A DNA stretch of 64,000 nt from Breoghania sp. (GCF_963674635.1 NZ_OY771475.1:2976001-3040000), one strand, 5' to 3'; counted from the first letter of the stretch, positions 7,407-17,240 are shown. Program-made: numbers and translations. The notes: generated by a model not told the origin, from the letters alone.

Positions 7407-10394
7407 TCAGCTCTCGGCGAAAGCTTCGTCGAGGAAGGCGCGGAGCTGCGCCATGTGCTTGGACATGAGGCCCGTGGCGGTCGCTGCCGCTGCCGGGCGG
7501 CCGACATAACGCGGACGCTCGGTCTTGGCCTCGATCTGCGCCAGAGCCCATTCCAGATAGGGCTGGACATGCGTCCACGAGCCCATGTTCTTCGGCTCTT
7601 CCTGACACCAGACCATGTCCGCATTCTTGAAGCGGGTGAGCTCCTGGGCCAGCGCCTTTGTCGGGAAGGGATAGAGCTGCTCGACGCGCAGCAGATAGAC
7701 ATCGTCGATGCCGCGTTTCTCGCGCTCTTCCAGCAGATCGTAATAGACCTTGCCCGTGCACATCACCACGCGCCGGATCTTGTCGTCGGCGACGAGCTTC
7801 GGCGTCGTATCCAGCCCCATATCCGCGTCATCCCACAGGATGCGGTGGAACGAGGTGTCGTCGGCCAGTTCCGAAAGCCGCGAGACGCAGCGCTTGTGGC
7901 GCAGCAGCGACTTCGGCGTCATCAGGATCAGCGGCTTGCGGAAATCGCGCTTCAGCTGCCGACGCAGAATGTGGAAGTAGTTGGCCGGCGTGGAGCAATA
8001 GGCAACCTGCATGTTGTCTTCCGCGCACATCTGGAGATAGCGCTCCAGACGGGCCGAGGAGTGCTCGGGACCCTGCCCCTCATAGCCATGCGGCAGCAGA
8101 CAGACGAGACCCGACATGCGCAGCCACTTGCGTTCGCCCGACGACAGGAACTGGTCGAAGATCACCTGCGCGCCGTTGGCGAAATCGCCGAACTGCGCTT
8201 CCCAGAGCGTCAGGGCGTTGGGCTCGGCCAGCGTGTAGCCATATTCGAAGCCAAGCACCGCCTCTTCCGACAGCATCGAGTTGATGACCTCGTAGCGCTC
8301 CTGATCCTCGCTCACATTGGCGAGCGGGATGTAGCGGGCTTCCGTCTCCTGATCGTAGAGCACGGAATGGCGCTGCGAGAAGGTGCCGCGCTCCACGTCC
8401 TGACCGGACAGGCGCACCTTGTGGCCTTCCTTCAGAAGGGATCCGAAGGCCAGCGCCTCGGCGGTCGCCCAGTCGATGTTCTCGCCCGTCTCGATCATCT
8501 TGGCGCGGTTCGACATGAAGCGCCGGATGGTGCGATGGGCATTGAAATCGTCAGGGATCGTGGAGAGCTTCGTGCCGAGATCGCGCAGCGTGGCATCGCT
8601 CAGGCCGGTCTGGCCGCGGCGCGGGTCCTCGCTGCTGGCGGCCTGCTTCAGGCCCGCCCACTTGCCGTCGAGCCAGTCCGCCTTGTTGGGCTTGTAGGCC
8701 TGGCCGGCTTCGAACTCTTCGTCGTTGCGGGCCCGCCATTCAGCGCGCAGCGCCTCGACCTCGTCGGCGGTGACCACACCCTCGCCGATGAGCTTGTCGG
8801 CATAGATCTGCAGCGTGGTCGGATGCTGACGGATCTCGCGATACATGATCGGCTGGGTGAAGGCGGGTTCGTCGCCCTCATTGTGGCCGAAGCGGCGATA
8901 GCAGAACATGTCGATGACGACCGGCTTGCCGAAGGCCTGACGGAATTCCGTCGCGACCTTGGCCGCATAGACCACGGCTTCCGGGTCATCGCCGTTCACG
9001 TGGAAGATCGGCGCCTCGATCATCTTGGCGACGTCGGAGGGGTATGGCGACGAGCGCGAGAAACGCGGGTTCGTCGTGAAGCCGATCTGGTTGTTGATGA
9101 TGAAGTGGATCGAACCGCCGGTGCGGTGACCGCGAAGGGCCGACAGGCCGAAACATTCGGCCACGACGCCCTGACCGGCAAAGGCGGCATCGCCGTGCAG
9201 CAGCAGCGGCAGGACCTTGGAGCGGTCGACGTCAACCGTCTCCACCCAATGCCCATCCTTGACGGAGTGCTGGTCCTGCTTGGCGCGGGCCTTGCCCAGC
9301 ACCACCGGGTTGACGATTTCCAGATGCGAGGGGTTCGCGGTGAGCGAGAGGTGCACCTTGTTGCCGTCGAACTCGCGGTCGGACGATGCGCCGAGGTGGT
9401 ACTTCACGTCGCCGGAGCCTTCCACGTCGTCGGGCGCGTAGGACCCGCCCTTGAACTCGTGGAAGATGGCGCGAAGCGGCTTGCCCATCACCTGGGAGAG
9501 AACGTTCAGACGGCCGCGGTGAGCCATGCCGAGAACGATTTCCTTCAGGCCCAGCTGACCGCCGCGCTTGATGATCTGTTCCAGCGCGGGCAGAAGCGCC
9601 TCGCCACCGTCCAGACCGAAACGCTTGGTGCCGGTGTATTTGACATCAAGGAACTTCTCGAAGCCCTCCGCCTCAACCAGCTTGTTGAGGATGGCCTTCT
9701 TGCCTTCCTTGGTGAAGGTGATCTGCTTGTCCGGGCCTTCGATGCGCTCCTGAATCCAGGCCTTTTCAGCCGGATCGGAGATGTGCATGAACTCCACGGC
9801 CAGCGTGGAGCAATAGGTGCGCTTGAGGATCGCCAGCATCTCGCGGATGGTGGCGAATTCCAGCCCCAGAACGTGATCGATGAAGATCGGACGGTCCCAG
9901 TCGGCCTCCGCAAAGCCATAGGTGCCCGGATGCAGCTCGACGTGATCCTTCATCGGCTCAAGCTTCAAGGGATCGAGGTCGGCCTGCAGATGGCCGCGCA
10001 TGCGATAGGCGCGGATCATCATCAGCGCGCGCACGGAATCGCGGGTCGCCTGCTGGACCAGCGCTTCCGACATGGGCGCGCCCTTGGCGGCAGCCTTGTC
10101 CTTGATCTTTTCCGCGATCTTCGGCTCAAGCGCGGCCCAGTTGCCGTCGAGTGCCGCCACAAGTTCGCTATTGGGCGTCATCGGCCAGTCGGGCCGTTTC
10201 CAGCTTGCGCCGCGCGCCTGTTTGACGACGTCCGCGGGCTCGTCCTTCAGCTTGTCGAAGAAATCACGCCATACCACATCCAGCGAAGCCGGATTTTCCT
10301 GATATTGCGCATAGAGGTCTTCGATATAGGCTGCGTTCGCGCCGTAAAGGAACGACGTCAGTGCGAATGCTTCGTTCGCGTCCTGCCGTGCCAT
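7407..10394 (-). CDS. sucA: 2-oxoglutarate dehydrogenase E1 component
   Basis: 995 residues, the usual size in this group. This thiamine-diphosphate enzyme decarboxylates 2-oxoglutarate and succinylates the E2 lipoyl group. Landmarks are the N-terminal E2-binding segment (SFLYGANAAYIEDLYAQY), HRGRLNVL, the thiamine-binding region around GDDPEAV and HNEGDEPAFTQP, and a C-terminal transketolase-like half (GYEGQGPEHSSARLERYLQ). ATG 10394 gives the conserved MARQDANEAF start; the longer open frame is not protein-like. The ribosome site is weak. It follows sucD after 343 bases and precedes odhB. Confidence 0.97.
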   Translation of the reverse strand: MARQDANEAFALTSFLYGANAAYIEDLYAQYQENPASLDVVWRDFFDKLKDEPADVVKQARGASWKRPDWPMTPNSELVAALDGNWAALEPKIAEKIKDKAAAKGAPMSEALVQQATRDSVRALMMIRAYRMRGHLQADLDPLKLEPMKDHVELHPGTYGFAEADWDRPIFIDHVLGLEFATIREMLAILKRTYCSTLAVEFMHISDPAEKAWIQERIEGPDKQITFTKEGKKAILNKLVEAEGFEKFLDVKYTGTKRFGLDGGEALLPALEQIIKRGGQLGLKEIVLGMAHRGRLNVLSQVMGKPLRAIFHEFKGGSYAPDDVEGSGDVKYHLGASSDREFDGNKVHLSLTANPSHLEIVNPVVLGKARAKQDQHSVKDGHWVETVDVDRSKVLPLLLHGDAAFAGQGVVAECFGLSALRGHRTGGSIHFIINNQIGFTTNPRFSRSSPYPSDVAKMIEAPIFHVNGDDPEAVVYAAKVATEFRQAFGKPVVIDMFCYRRFGHNEGDEPAFTQPIMYREIRQHPTTLQIYADKLIGEGVVTADEVEALRAEWRARNDEEFEAGQAYKPNKADWLDGKWAGLKQAASSEDPRRGQTGLSDATLRDLGTKLSTIPDDFNAHRTIRRFMSNRAKMIETGENIDWATAEALAFGSLLKEGHKVRLSGQDVERGTFSQRHSVLYDQETEARYIPLANVSEDQERYEVINSMLSEEAVLGFEYGYTLAEPNALTLWEAQFGDFANGAQVIFDQFLSSGERKWLRMSGLVCLLPHGYEGQGPEHSSARLERYLQMCAEDNMQVAYCSTPANYFHILRRQLKRDFRKPLILMTPKSLLRHKRCVSRLSELADDTSFHRILWDDADMGLDTTPKLVADDKIRRVVMCTGKVYYDLLEEREKRGIDDVYLLRVEQLYPFPTKALAQELTRFKNADMVWCQEEPKNMGSWTHVQPYLEWALAQIEAKTERPRYVGRPAAAATATGLMSKHMAQLRAFLDEAFAES

Positions 10395-10737
10395 TGTGTC
10401 TGTCAGCGAAGGGTATTGACCTCCGCCCCGCTCATGACGGCGCGACGTTCCAGCCGCGCCTTGTGGCCAGTGTGAGGACGGCAACCGTCCCCGATGATGT
10501 GTGAGCGCGGCCCGCAAAGGCCGCCCTCTCTTCGTCAGTGCTTCATCAGCTCGTCGTCAGTATGCGCCATATTGCCGCATCATCATACCGTAAAGGGCGT
10601 CCGTCTAACTCCGGAAGCCCTCGTCAAGCAAGCACTTAAGGGATTGTCTGCATACCAGGCAGTCACAATACCGTCAGCACCTTGCATGAGGCAGGCGCGT
10701 AACCGGCGGCGGCATCCGCCGCCGGTCGGATCATTCA
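10395..10737. other. sucD-sucA intergenic region
   Basis: 343 bases without a convincing gene. Next to sucD there is a perfect 11-base inverted repeat, ACCGGCGGCGG (10702-10712) and CCGCCGCCGGT (10716-10726), with a 3-base loop. No T-run follows on the minus strand, so it is more likely an RNA-stabilising or partial attenuation hairpin than a full terminator. The length suggests an additional sucA promoter, but I found no convincing -35/-10 pair. Confidence 0.5.
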
Positions 10738-11646
10738 TCAGCCCTTCAGGACCTCAACCAGCGTCTCGCCGAGCTTGGCGGGAGACGGCGAGACCTTGAT
10801 GCCTGCAGCTTCCATCGCCGCGATCTTGTCTTCCGCGCCGCCCTTGCCGCCGGAGATCACCGCACCGGCATGGCCCATGGTGCGGCCCGGAGGCGCCGTG
10901 CGGCCCGCGATGAAGCCGGCCATCGGCTTCCTGCGGCCCTTCTTGGCCTCATCGGCAATGAACTGGGCGGCTTCCTCTTCGGCCGAACCGCCGATTTCAC
11001 CGATCATGATGATGGACTCCGTCGCATCGTCGGCGAGGAACATTTCCAGCATGTCAATGAACTCGGTGCCCTTGACCGGGTCACCGCCGATGCCGACAGC
11101 CGTCGTCTGGCCGAGACCGGCATTGGACGTCTGGAACACGGCTTCATAGGTCAGCGTGCCGGAGCGCGAGACGATGCCGACAGAACCCTTCTTGAAGATG
11201 GAGCCCGGCATGATGCCGATCTTGCACTCTTCTGGCGTCAGAACGCCCGGGCAGTTCGGGCCGATCAGGCGCGACTTGGACTTGTCGAGCTTGGCCTTCA
11301 CCTTGACCATGTCCATCACCGGAATGCCTTCCGTGATGCAGATGATGAGCGGAATTTCCGCGTCGATCGCTTCGATGATCGCAGCACCGGCCCCTGCGGG
11401 CGGGACGTAGATCACGGAGGCATCGGCGCCGGTCGCTTCCTTGGCATCACCGACGGTGGTGAAGATCGGCAGCTCGGCCGCGCCGTCGAGACCGGACGTC
11501 CAGGTCTCGCCACCCTTCTTGGGGTGAACGCCGGCAACCATCTTGGTGCCGTAATAGGCGAGCGCCTGCTCGGTGTGGAACGTGCCGGTCTTGCCGGTCA
11601 GGCCCTGAACAATGACCTTGGTGTCTCTGTTGACGAGAATGGACAT
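10738..11646 (-). CDS. sucD: Succinate--CoA ligase, alpha subunit
   Basis: 302 residues. It is the CoA-binding and phosphohistidine-bearing subunit. It starts SILVNRDTKVIVQGLTGKTG, contains GPNCPGVLTPEECKIGIMPG, and has the active-site His in GHAGAVISGG. With SucC it makes nucleoside triphosphate from succinyl-CoA. Its start codon overlaps the sucC stop (TAATG), implying translational coupling. Confidence 0.98.
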   Translation of the reverse strand: MSILVNRDTKVIVQGLTGKTGTFHTEQALAYYGTKMVAGVHPKKGGETWTSGLDGAAELPIFTTVGDAKEATGADASVIYVPPAGAGAAIIEAIDAEIPLIICITEGIPVMDMVKVKAKLDKSKSRLIGPNCPGVLTPEECKIGIMPGSIFKKGSVGIVSRSGTLTYEAVFQTSNAGLGQTTAVGIGGDPVKGTEFIDMLEMFLADDATESIIMIGEIGGSAEEEAAQFIADEAKKGRRKPMAGFIAGRTAPPGRTMGHAGAVISGGKGGAEDKIAAMEAAGIKVSPSPAKLGETLVEVLKG

Positions 11647-12845
11647 TACTTGCCCTCCTTCACGGCCTTGACGATCTTCTGCGCGGCATCGTCGAGGTCA
11701 TCGGCGGCGATCACGTTGAGACCGCTCTCGTTGATGATCTTCTTGCCGAGCTCGACATTCGTGCCTTCGAGGCGCACGACCAGCGGCACCTGAAGTCCGA
11801 CGTCCTTCACGGCCGCGACCACGCCCTCGGCGATGACGTCGCAACGCATGATGCCGCCGAAGATGTTGACCAGAATGCCCTTCACGTTCGGGTCGGCGGT
11901 GATGATCTTGAAGGCCGCGGTGACCTTCTCCTTGGAGGCGCCGCCGCCGACATCGAGGAAGTTCGCAGGCTCGGAGCCGTAGAGCTTGATGATGTCCATG
12001 GTGGCCATCGCAAGGCCCGCACCGTTCACCATGCAGCCGATGTCGCCATCGAGCGCCACATAGGCGAGGTCGAACTTGGAGGCCTCGATTTCCTTCTCGT
12101 CTTCTTCCGACTTGTCGCGCAGAGCCATCACGTCGTCGTGGCGGAAGAGCGCGTTGCCGTCGAAGGAGACCTTGGCGTCGAGGACGCGCAGGTGACCGTC
12201 CGTCATGACGATCAGCGGGTTGATCTCCAGAAGGCTCATGTCCTTCTCGGTGAAGGCCTTGTAGAGGATCGGGAAGAGCTTCAGCCCGTCTTCGCGCGCC
12301 GCGCCCTCAAGCTTCAGCGCGTCGCAGACCTTGCCGGCGGCTTCCGCCGTCACGCCCGCATCCGGGTCGATCGGCAGGGTGAGGATCTTTTCCGGCGTGT
12401 GGGCCGCGACTTCCTCGATGTCCATGCCACCTTCCGTGGAGGCCACAAAGGCGACCTGGCCGACGGTGCGGTCAACGAGCAGGGAGAGGTACAGTTCGCG
12501 ATCGATGTCGGCACCATCCTCGATATAGAGGCGGTTGACGACCTTGCCGGCAGCGCCGGTCTGCTGTGTCACGAGCGTGTTGCCAAGCATTTCCTTGGCG
12601 TTGGCGACCACCTCCTCGATGGTCTTGGCAAGGCGGACGCCGCCCTTGCTGTCGGGGCCCAGTTCCTTGAACTTGCCCTTGCCGCGGCCGCCCGCATGAA
12701 TCTGCGACTTGACCACGTAAAGCGGGCCGGGAAGCTGCTTGGCTGCGGCTTCGGCCTCGTCGGCGGAGAAAATGGGCACACCAGAGGCGACAGGGGCACC
12801 GAATTCCTTCAGCAGCGCCTTGGCCTGGTACTCGTGGATGTTCAT
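11646..12845 (-). CDS. sucC: Succinate--CoA ligase, beta subunit
   Basis: 399 residues. An ATP-grasp domain fills the N-terminal half (starting MNIHEYQAKALLKEFGAPV, with SQIHAGGRGKGK), and the C-terminal ligase domain contains NIFGGIMRCD. It supplies the nucleotide- and succinate-binding subunit paired with SucD. The ribosome site GAGGGAG precedes the start. It lies 161 bases after mdh on the same strand. Confidence 0.98.
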   Translation of the reverse strand: MNIHEYQAKALLKEFGAPVASGVPIFSADEAEAAAKQLPGPLYVVKSQIHAGGRGKGKFKELGPDSKGGVRLAKTIEEVVANAKEMLGNTLVTQQTGAAGKVVNRLYIEDGADIDRELYLSLLVDRTVGQVAFVASTEGGMDIEEVAAHTPEKILTLPIDPDAGVTAEAAGKVCDALKLEGAAREDGLKLFPILYKAFTEKDMSLLEINPLIVMTDGHLRVLDAKVSFDGNALFRHDDVMALRDKSEEDEKEIEASKFDLAYVALDGDIGCMVNGAGLAMATMDIIKLYGSEPANFLDVGGGASKEKVTAAFKIITADPNVKGILVNIFGGIMRCDVIAEGVVAAVKDVGLQVPLVVRLEGTNVELGKKIINESGLNVIAADDLDDAAQKIVKAVKEGK

Positions 12846-13006
12846 GACGACTCCCTCGAGAGATCTCTCGTTTCAGGATCCTGCGCATGGTCCGGCATCG
12901 GGCCGGGGGTCATGCGCCATTCTCAGCAGATGCGCGATCCGGTTGTCTTCCTCCCGATCGCGCACCTTCAAAATGACAAAGGGGAGCCGTTGCCCCCCTC
13001 GCCCAA

Positions 13007-13969
13007 TCACGCCAGCGCAGGCTGGATCTTCTTGCAGGCTTGGACCAGACCGTCGACAGCGGCGACGGACTTTTCGAAATTCGCCTTTTCGTCGGCGTTC
13101 AGGTCGATCTCGATGATCCGTTCGATGCCCCCGGCGCCGATCACGGTCGGGACGCCGACATAGGTGTCGGACAGGCCATATTGGCCATCCAGATGCGCCG
13201 CGCAGGGCATCACGCGCTTCTTGTCATAGAGATAGCTCTCGGCCATGGCGATCGCGGAGGCCGCGGGCGCGTAGAAGGCGGAGCCGGTCTTGAGAAGCGA
13301 AACGATCTCCGCACCACCGTCACGGGTGCGCTGGACGATCTCGTCGAGACGCTCCTGCGTGCACCAGCCCATCTTGACCAGATCGGGCAGCGGAATGCCG
13401 GCGACCGTGGAATAGCGGGTCAGCGGAACCATGGTGTCGCCGTGGCCGCCGAGCACGAAGGCGGTGACGTCCTTGACGGAGACATCGAATTCATCGGCAA
13501 GGAAGTGACGGAAGCGCGAGCTGTCGAGAACGCCCGCCATGCCGACCACCTTGTTGGCGGGCAGGCCGGAGAACTTCTGCAGCGCCCAGACCATGGCGTC
13601 GAGCGGGTTGGTGATGCAGATGACGAAAGCGTTCGGGCAATACTTCTTGAGGCCCGCGCCCACCTGCTCCATGACCTTCAGGTTGATCTCAAGGAGATCA
13701 TCGCGGCTCATGCCGGGCTTGCGGGGAACACCGGCGGTCACGATCACGACATCCGAGCCCTCCAGGGCCTCGTAGGTATTCGTGCCGGCCAGCTTCACGT
13801 CAAAACCGTCGACGGGCGACGATTCCGCAATGTCCAGCGCTTTGCCCTGCGGGACGCCTTCAGCGATGTCGAACATGACGACGTCGCCGAGTTCCTTCAA
13901 ACCTGCGAGATGTGCGAGCGTGCCACCGATCTGGCCCGACCCTACGAGTGCGATCTTATTTCGCGCCAT
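13007..13969 (-). CDS. mdh: Malate dehydrogenase (LDH-like type)
   Basis: 320 residues. It oxidises malate to oxaloacetate with NAD+. The N-terminal Rossmann loop GSGQIGGT, TAGVPRKPGMSRDDLL with substrate-binding arginines, NPLDAMVW and the catalytic His in GGHGDTMVP are visible. It belongs to the lactate-dehydrogenase-like MDH clade usual in alphaproteobacteria. It is the first gene of the mdh-sucCDAB cluster. A TTACGTAA palindrome sits just before its ribosome site. Confidence 0.98.
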   Translation of the reverse strand: MARNKIALVGSGQIGGTLAHLAGLKELGDVVMFDIAEGVPQGKALDIAESSPVDGFDVKLAGTNTYEALEGSDVVIVTAGVPRKPGMSRDDLLEINLKVMEQVGAGLKKYCPNAFVICITNPLDAMVWALQKFSGLPANKVVGMAGVLDSSRFRHFLADEFDVSVKDVTAFVLGGHGDTMVPLTRYSTVAGIPLPDLVKMGWCTQERLDEIVQRTRDGGAEIVSLLKTGSAFYAPAASAIAMAESYLYDKKRVMPCAAHLDGQYGLSDTYVGVPTVIGAGGIERIIEIDLNADEKANFEKSVAAVDGLVQACKKIQPALA

Positions 13970-14079
13970 GCTGTTGGTTTCCCTTTACGTAAACGTCAGC
14001 TACGGCCATAGGTCATATGGTCGCGGTGTCGATACTCTCTTTGCCCGCGCGGCGCAACCGCCCGGACCAAGCTTCGACA

Positions 14080-14109
14080 ATTGTACGGGGTAAAATATCC
14101 GTAGGTCAG
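14080..14109 (-). promoter_or_regulatory. Candidate mdh promoter
   Basis: On the minus strand CTGACC (14109-14104) and TACAAT (14085-14080) are spaced by 18 bases, about 110 bases upstream of the mdh start. This is a plausible housekeeping-sigma promoter for the TCA cluster. It was read by eye only, and the -35 is imperfect. Confidence 0.35.
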
Positions 14110-14148
14110 TCCCTTTTTCGGCTCCCACACGGATTTCCGGCCCGAAAC

Positions 14149-15300
14149 TCAATCAATTCCTTCCTTTGCGTCCTCCAGATACTCTTCGGAACGCATTTCC
14201 GTCAGACGGGAAATCGTTCGATCGAATTCGAACTTCTCCGTCCCGCTTGTGCCCAGATAAAGCTGGTCCGGCTCGGCCTCCGCGGAGACCACCAACTTGA
14301 TGCGATGATCGTAAAGCGCGTCGATCAGGTTGATGAAACGCTTGGCTTCATTGCGCCTGTTCTGCTGCATGACGGGTACATGTTCCAGCATGACCGTATG
14401 GAAGGCATTGGCGACACGCAGGTAATCGGCGGCGGAGTAGGGGCGGGCGCAAAGGTCGGCGAAAGTGAAGCGCGCCACCCCACATGCCGTTTGCGGAACC
14501 TCGATCCATCGGCCCTTCACTTCCAGCCTGTCCGCGCGCGCCTTCGTCCCTTGCGTCAGCGCCTGCCAGATACGCTCCATCTCCGCATCCGCGGCCTCTC
14601 CGAGCGGCGAAAGATAGACAGGCGTGCCCGCCAGCTTCTCCAGCCGATAGTCGGTCGGGCTATCGAGATTGAAGACATCCACGTGGGTTTTCAAGAGCTT
14701 GATGAAGGGCAGAAAGTGGCCGCGATTGAGGCCGTCCTTGTAGAGATCGTCTGGATCGACATTGGAGGTGGCAACCACCACGACGCCGGCATCGAAGAGC
14801 TTCTCGAAAAGCCGTCCGAGCAGCATGGCGTCGGCGATATCGGTCACGGAGAATTCATCGAAACAGAGAAGCTCGGTTTCCTTGGCCAGGGCGTCGGCCA
14901 CCGGCGCAATCGGATCCGGCCCCTTGAGAACGCCCGCCTTGATCTTCTGACGCGCGGCATGGATGCGCTCGTGGGCATCGCTCATGAACTCATGAAAATG
15001 TGCCCGCCGTTTGCGTTTGACATTGGCACGTTCGAAGAAGAGATCCATCAGCATGGTCTTGCCGCGCCCGACAGATCCCCAGACATAGAGCCCCTTCAGG
15101 GTCTCGGCAGGTTGTTTCTTGCCGAAGAGCCAGCCCAGCGGGGACAGCTTCGTCTCCGGACGGCGGGACAGGCTTTCATTGAGGGCGTCGAGGCGGCTGA
15201 CAATCTCGCGCTGGGCGGGATCGGGGGACAACTCCCCGGCAGAGACCATCGCCTCGTAACGTTCGCGGACGCTGGGCGTCGGCGTTTCGGGAGCAGACAT
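14149..15300 (-). CDS. zapE: Cell division protein ZapE (AFG1-like ATPase)
   Basis: About 383 residues. The Walker A motif is GSVGRGKT and Walker B is LLCFDEFSV, with sensor-type ATSNVDPDDLY downstream. The arrangement MLMDLFFE...KRRAHFHEFM is diagnostic of the AFG1/ZapE family, P-loop ATPases linked to FtsZ-ring function and, in mitochondria, to protein quality control. I prefer ATG 15300 because GGAAG lies about eight bases before it; ATG 15306 or 15366 would lengthen the N-terminus. The position just upstream of mdh is, as I recall, common in Hyphomicrobiales. Confidence 0.93.
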   Translation of the reverse strand: MSAPETPTPSVRERYEAMVSAGELSPDPAQREIVSRLDALNESLSRRPETKLSPLGWLFGKKQPAETLKGLYVWGSVGRGKTMLMDLFFERANVKRKRRAHFHEFMSDAHERIHAARQKIKAGVLKGPDPIAPVADALAKETELLCFDEFSVTDIADAMLLGRLFEKLFDAGVVVVATSNVDPDDLYKDGLNRGHFLPFIKLLKTHVDVFNLDSPTDYRLEKLAGTPVYLSPLGEAADAEMERIWQALTQGTKARADRLEVKGRWIEVPQTACGVARFTFADLCARPYSAADYLRVANAFHTVMLEHVPVMQQNRRNEAKRFINLIDALYDHRIKLVVSAEAEPDQLYLGTSGTEKFEFDRTISRLTEMRSEEYLEDAKEGID

Positions 15301-15494
15301 TGGCATAGCTTCCAGACTTGAAGCACGGAGGGCGGAGGGCGCCCTGGCGCCCGCCGAAAGAGACATTACCGGCGGACGAAAGGTCGCAGTCTAATGCAGC
15401 GATAAACCTTGCGCCGCTTATTGACAAGCGCGCGAAAGGCGAGAGGTTTCATGGGCTTTCCATCTTTTTTGGGCCAAGAGAGCCCCTTTGCCCG

Positions 15495-15920
15495 CTAATC
15501 GTCTGACGACGCAGGGGCAGAGCGGGCACCCAGGAATGCCGCGTCAACCGGCACCTGAAGCCCCACCGCCAGACGATTTGTTTCGCTGGCCATGGCAACG
15601 ACGGACTGAAGCTCCATCAGTTGCGCATCGCTCATGCCGCGCTTGCGGGCCGCCGCCGTGTGCGAGCGGATGCAGTACTCGCAGTTGTTGGCGATGGAGA
15701 CGGCCACATAGATCATCTCCTTGGTCAGCGGATCGATCGTGCCAGGGCCCATCACCTCGCGCAGACTTTCCCATGTCCGCCGGAGAGCGACCGGATCATT
15801 GGCAAGCACACGCCAGAAATTGTTGATGAAATCGGTCTGGCGCGTGGCGCGGATATCATCGATGACAGCACGGGCTTCAGCGCACATCTCGTCGTCATCG
15901 AGCACAGGAACAAGGCTCAT
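15495..15920 (-). CDS. Carboxymuconolactone decarboxylase / AhpD-like protein
   Basis: 141 residues. The CMD-fold signature CEYCIRSHTAAARKRG supplies a CxxC with downstream His, the thiol pair used for peroxidase or disulfide chemistry in AhpD-like members. ATG 15920 follows a strong GGGAGG site; the open frame upstream to 16043 is unlikely to be coding. The gene stands alone between zapE and the DUF7662 gene. The substrate is unknown; a role in thiol redox or peroxide defence is inferred from the CxxC. Confidence 0.85.
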   Translation of the reverse strand: MSLVPVLDDDEMCAEARAVIDDIRATRQTDFINNFWRVLANDPVALRRTWESLREVMGPGTIDPLTKEMIYVAVSIANNCEYCIRSHTAAARKRGMSDAQLMELQSVVAMASETNRLAVGLQVPVDAAFLGARSAPASSDD

Positions 15921-16267
15921 CCGGCTACCTCCCTTTTGAGCGATCTTCGGGCTGGCCGTTTGACCCGGGTTACATCCCGAAAACCTCACCAGAGCGTACA
16001 ACCCTGCGCGCGCCCGTGACCAGCACACATGCGGACCGCTCATCCAGCCTTTCCGATCACGGGAAATCCGACAAGGCCACCGCGTCGCCGTGCCCCGGAG
16101 AACACCAGCAAGCCGATGAAGGTCCGGGGCGGCGGCCAGCCAGGTCAGGCCAGCGGTCGCATCGCTGCGCGCGGGGAAAAAGGCGCAAGCCCCGGTTGGG
16201 AGCGCGCATGGAGAGCGGAAGGAAGGTGGGGGACGCGCCGATGCCCGGTCCAGGCATCGGCCAGGCT

Positions 16268-17053
16268 TCAGCTTGCGATCAGTTCCGCTTCGAGCCCTGT
16301 CTGCCGATTGCCGACGGCTGCCGCCCAGGCCACGAACCAGCGCTCGCCGTCATCACCGAGATCGGCCTTGTGGCCGCGCCCGTCAACGAGGATCCATGCC
16401 TGCCCCGGCGTGGCGGCATCCACCACCACATGATCGGCGGACGCCATGGCCTCCGCCACTTCGCTCGCCTGTTCAACCTTGGCAGCAGCCTTTCCGCCGG
16501 CCTCCGCGGCCCGCAGGAAGGCATCCAGATCACGGGTGATGACCACCAGAACCCGATGATCGTCACCATTGAAAATGTGGAACCGGCACAATGCGGGCAC
16601 ATGTCCTGCTTCCGGCAAATGCCAGCCCGAACCGTTGCGGCGGGCCGACCCGATTTCCGACCAGTCGATGCGGGCCGACAGGTTCAGCGGCTTCCGGCTG
16701 GTTTCCAGCGCCTTGCGCAACGAGGCTGGCAAGCCGCCATTGGCGCGCGCCGGCGTCGGCTGTTTGTCCTTGCCCGAACGCTCGCCACTTCGCGCAAGCG
16801 CGGCGCCCAGACGCGCGCGCTGGAACGTCACCTGACGGCGGGAAATATCAACCTGCCGAACGCGCCACCCGGCGGTCAACCACGCTTCCTGATGCACCAG
16901 CAGGCCGCCGGAATTCGCCCACCAGGTGCGATGGGCCGTGGCACTGGCCGGCAGAGCGCCTCCGAGGATCCGCTCGATTTCATCGAAGCCCGCCGTCCAT
17001 TCGAAATCCGGCAACTGGGCAAGGTGCAACTTCAATGGATCATATTTCGCCAT
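16268..17053 (-). CDS. DUF7662-type protein with a possible degenerate GIY-YIG domain
   Basis: 261 residues. Residues about 3-80 match my recollection of the DUF7662 pattern: YDPLKLHLAQL, then a DEIERILGG segment, a TWWAN motif and WLTAGWRVRQVDI. A polar linker (about 85-110, RSGERSGKDKQPTPARANGG) leads into an unassigned C-terminal half. That half has a faint GIY-YIG shape: PALCRFHIF in place of GxYRF, LVVITRDLDAFLR in place of YIGeSxdLrrRL, and a late ERWFVAW. The catalytic Tyr-Ile-Gly residues are missing, so nuclease activity is unlikely. It is monocistronic, with an AT-rich leader. Function unknown. Confidence 0.65.
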   Translation of the reverse strand: MAKYDPLKLHLAQLPDFEWTAGFDEIERILGGALPASATAHRTWWANSGGLLVHQEAWLTAGWRVRQVDISRRQVTFQRARLGAALARSGERSGKDKQPTPARANGGLPASLRKALETSRKPLNLSARIDWSEIGSARRNGSGWHLPEAGHVPALCRFHIFNGDDHRVLVVITRDLDAFLRAAEAGGKAAAKVEQASEVAEAMASADHVVVDAATPGQAWILVDGRGHKADLGDDGERWFVAWAAAVGNRQTGLEAELIAS

Positions 17054-17181
17054 GTTAAATATTTTCCCCCAAATGCCGTATGGTTACATTTCCTTACGGA
17101 CGGGTCCAGACAGTTTTAAAATGAGAATAGCCAGATCGACTAAAGGGCAATGACGTCAGAGTATATTACATCAGGCAAGAT

Positions 17182-17217
17182 AATAATAAACCCGGAGCTC
17201 CAATAAGGAGCCCCGGG
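17182..17217 (-). terminator. Rho-independent terminator of the Omp19-like gene
   Basis: The stem CCCGGAGCTCC (17191-17201) and GGAGCCCCGGG (17207-17217) has a 5-base loop and one internal mismatch. On the minus strand it is followed by TTTATTATTATC. It lies about 25 bases past the stop codon of the lipoprotein gene. Confidence 0.8.
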
Positions 17218-17240
17218 CCCAAAATTCGGATAGGAGATGT

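Noticed and set aside
5940..10475. A 1511-residue open frame on the plus strand opposite odhB and sucA
   Set aside because: It is a mirror of high-GC codon use in the real minus-strand genes. It is His/Arg/Asp-rich, has no domain resemblance and no ribosome site.
12846..13006. GAGAGATCTCTC palindrome and a G/C-run hairpin between mdh and sucC
   Set aside because: Short, with weak stem and mixed composition; could not be distinguished from chance or a minor attenuator.
16237..16259. Hairpin CCGATGCC/GGCATCGG just downstream of the DUF7662 gene
   Set aside because: Real inverted repeat, but no T-run on the minus strand, so I do not call it a terminator.
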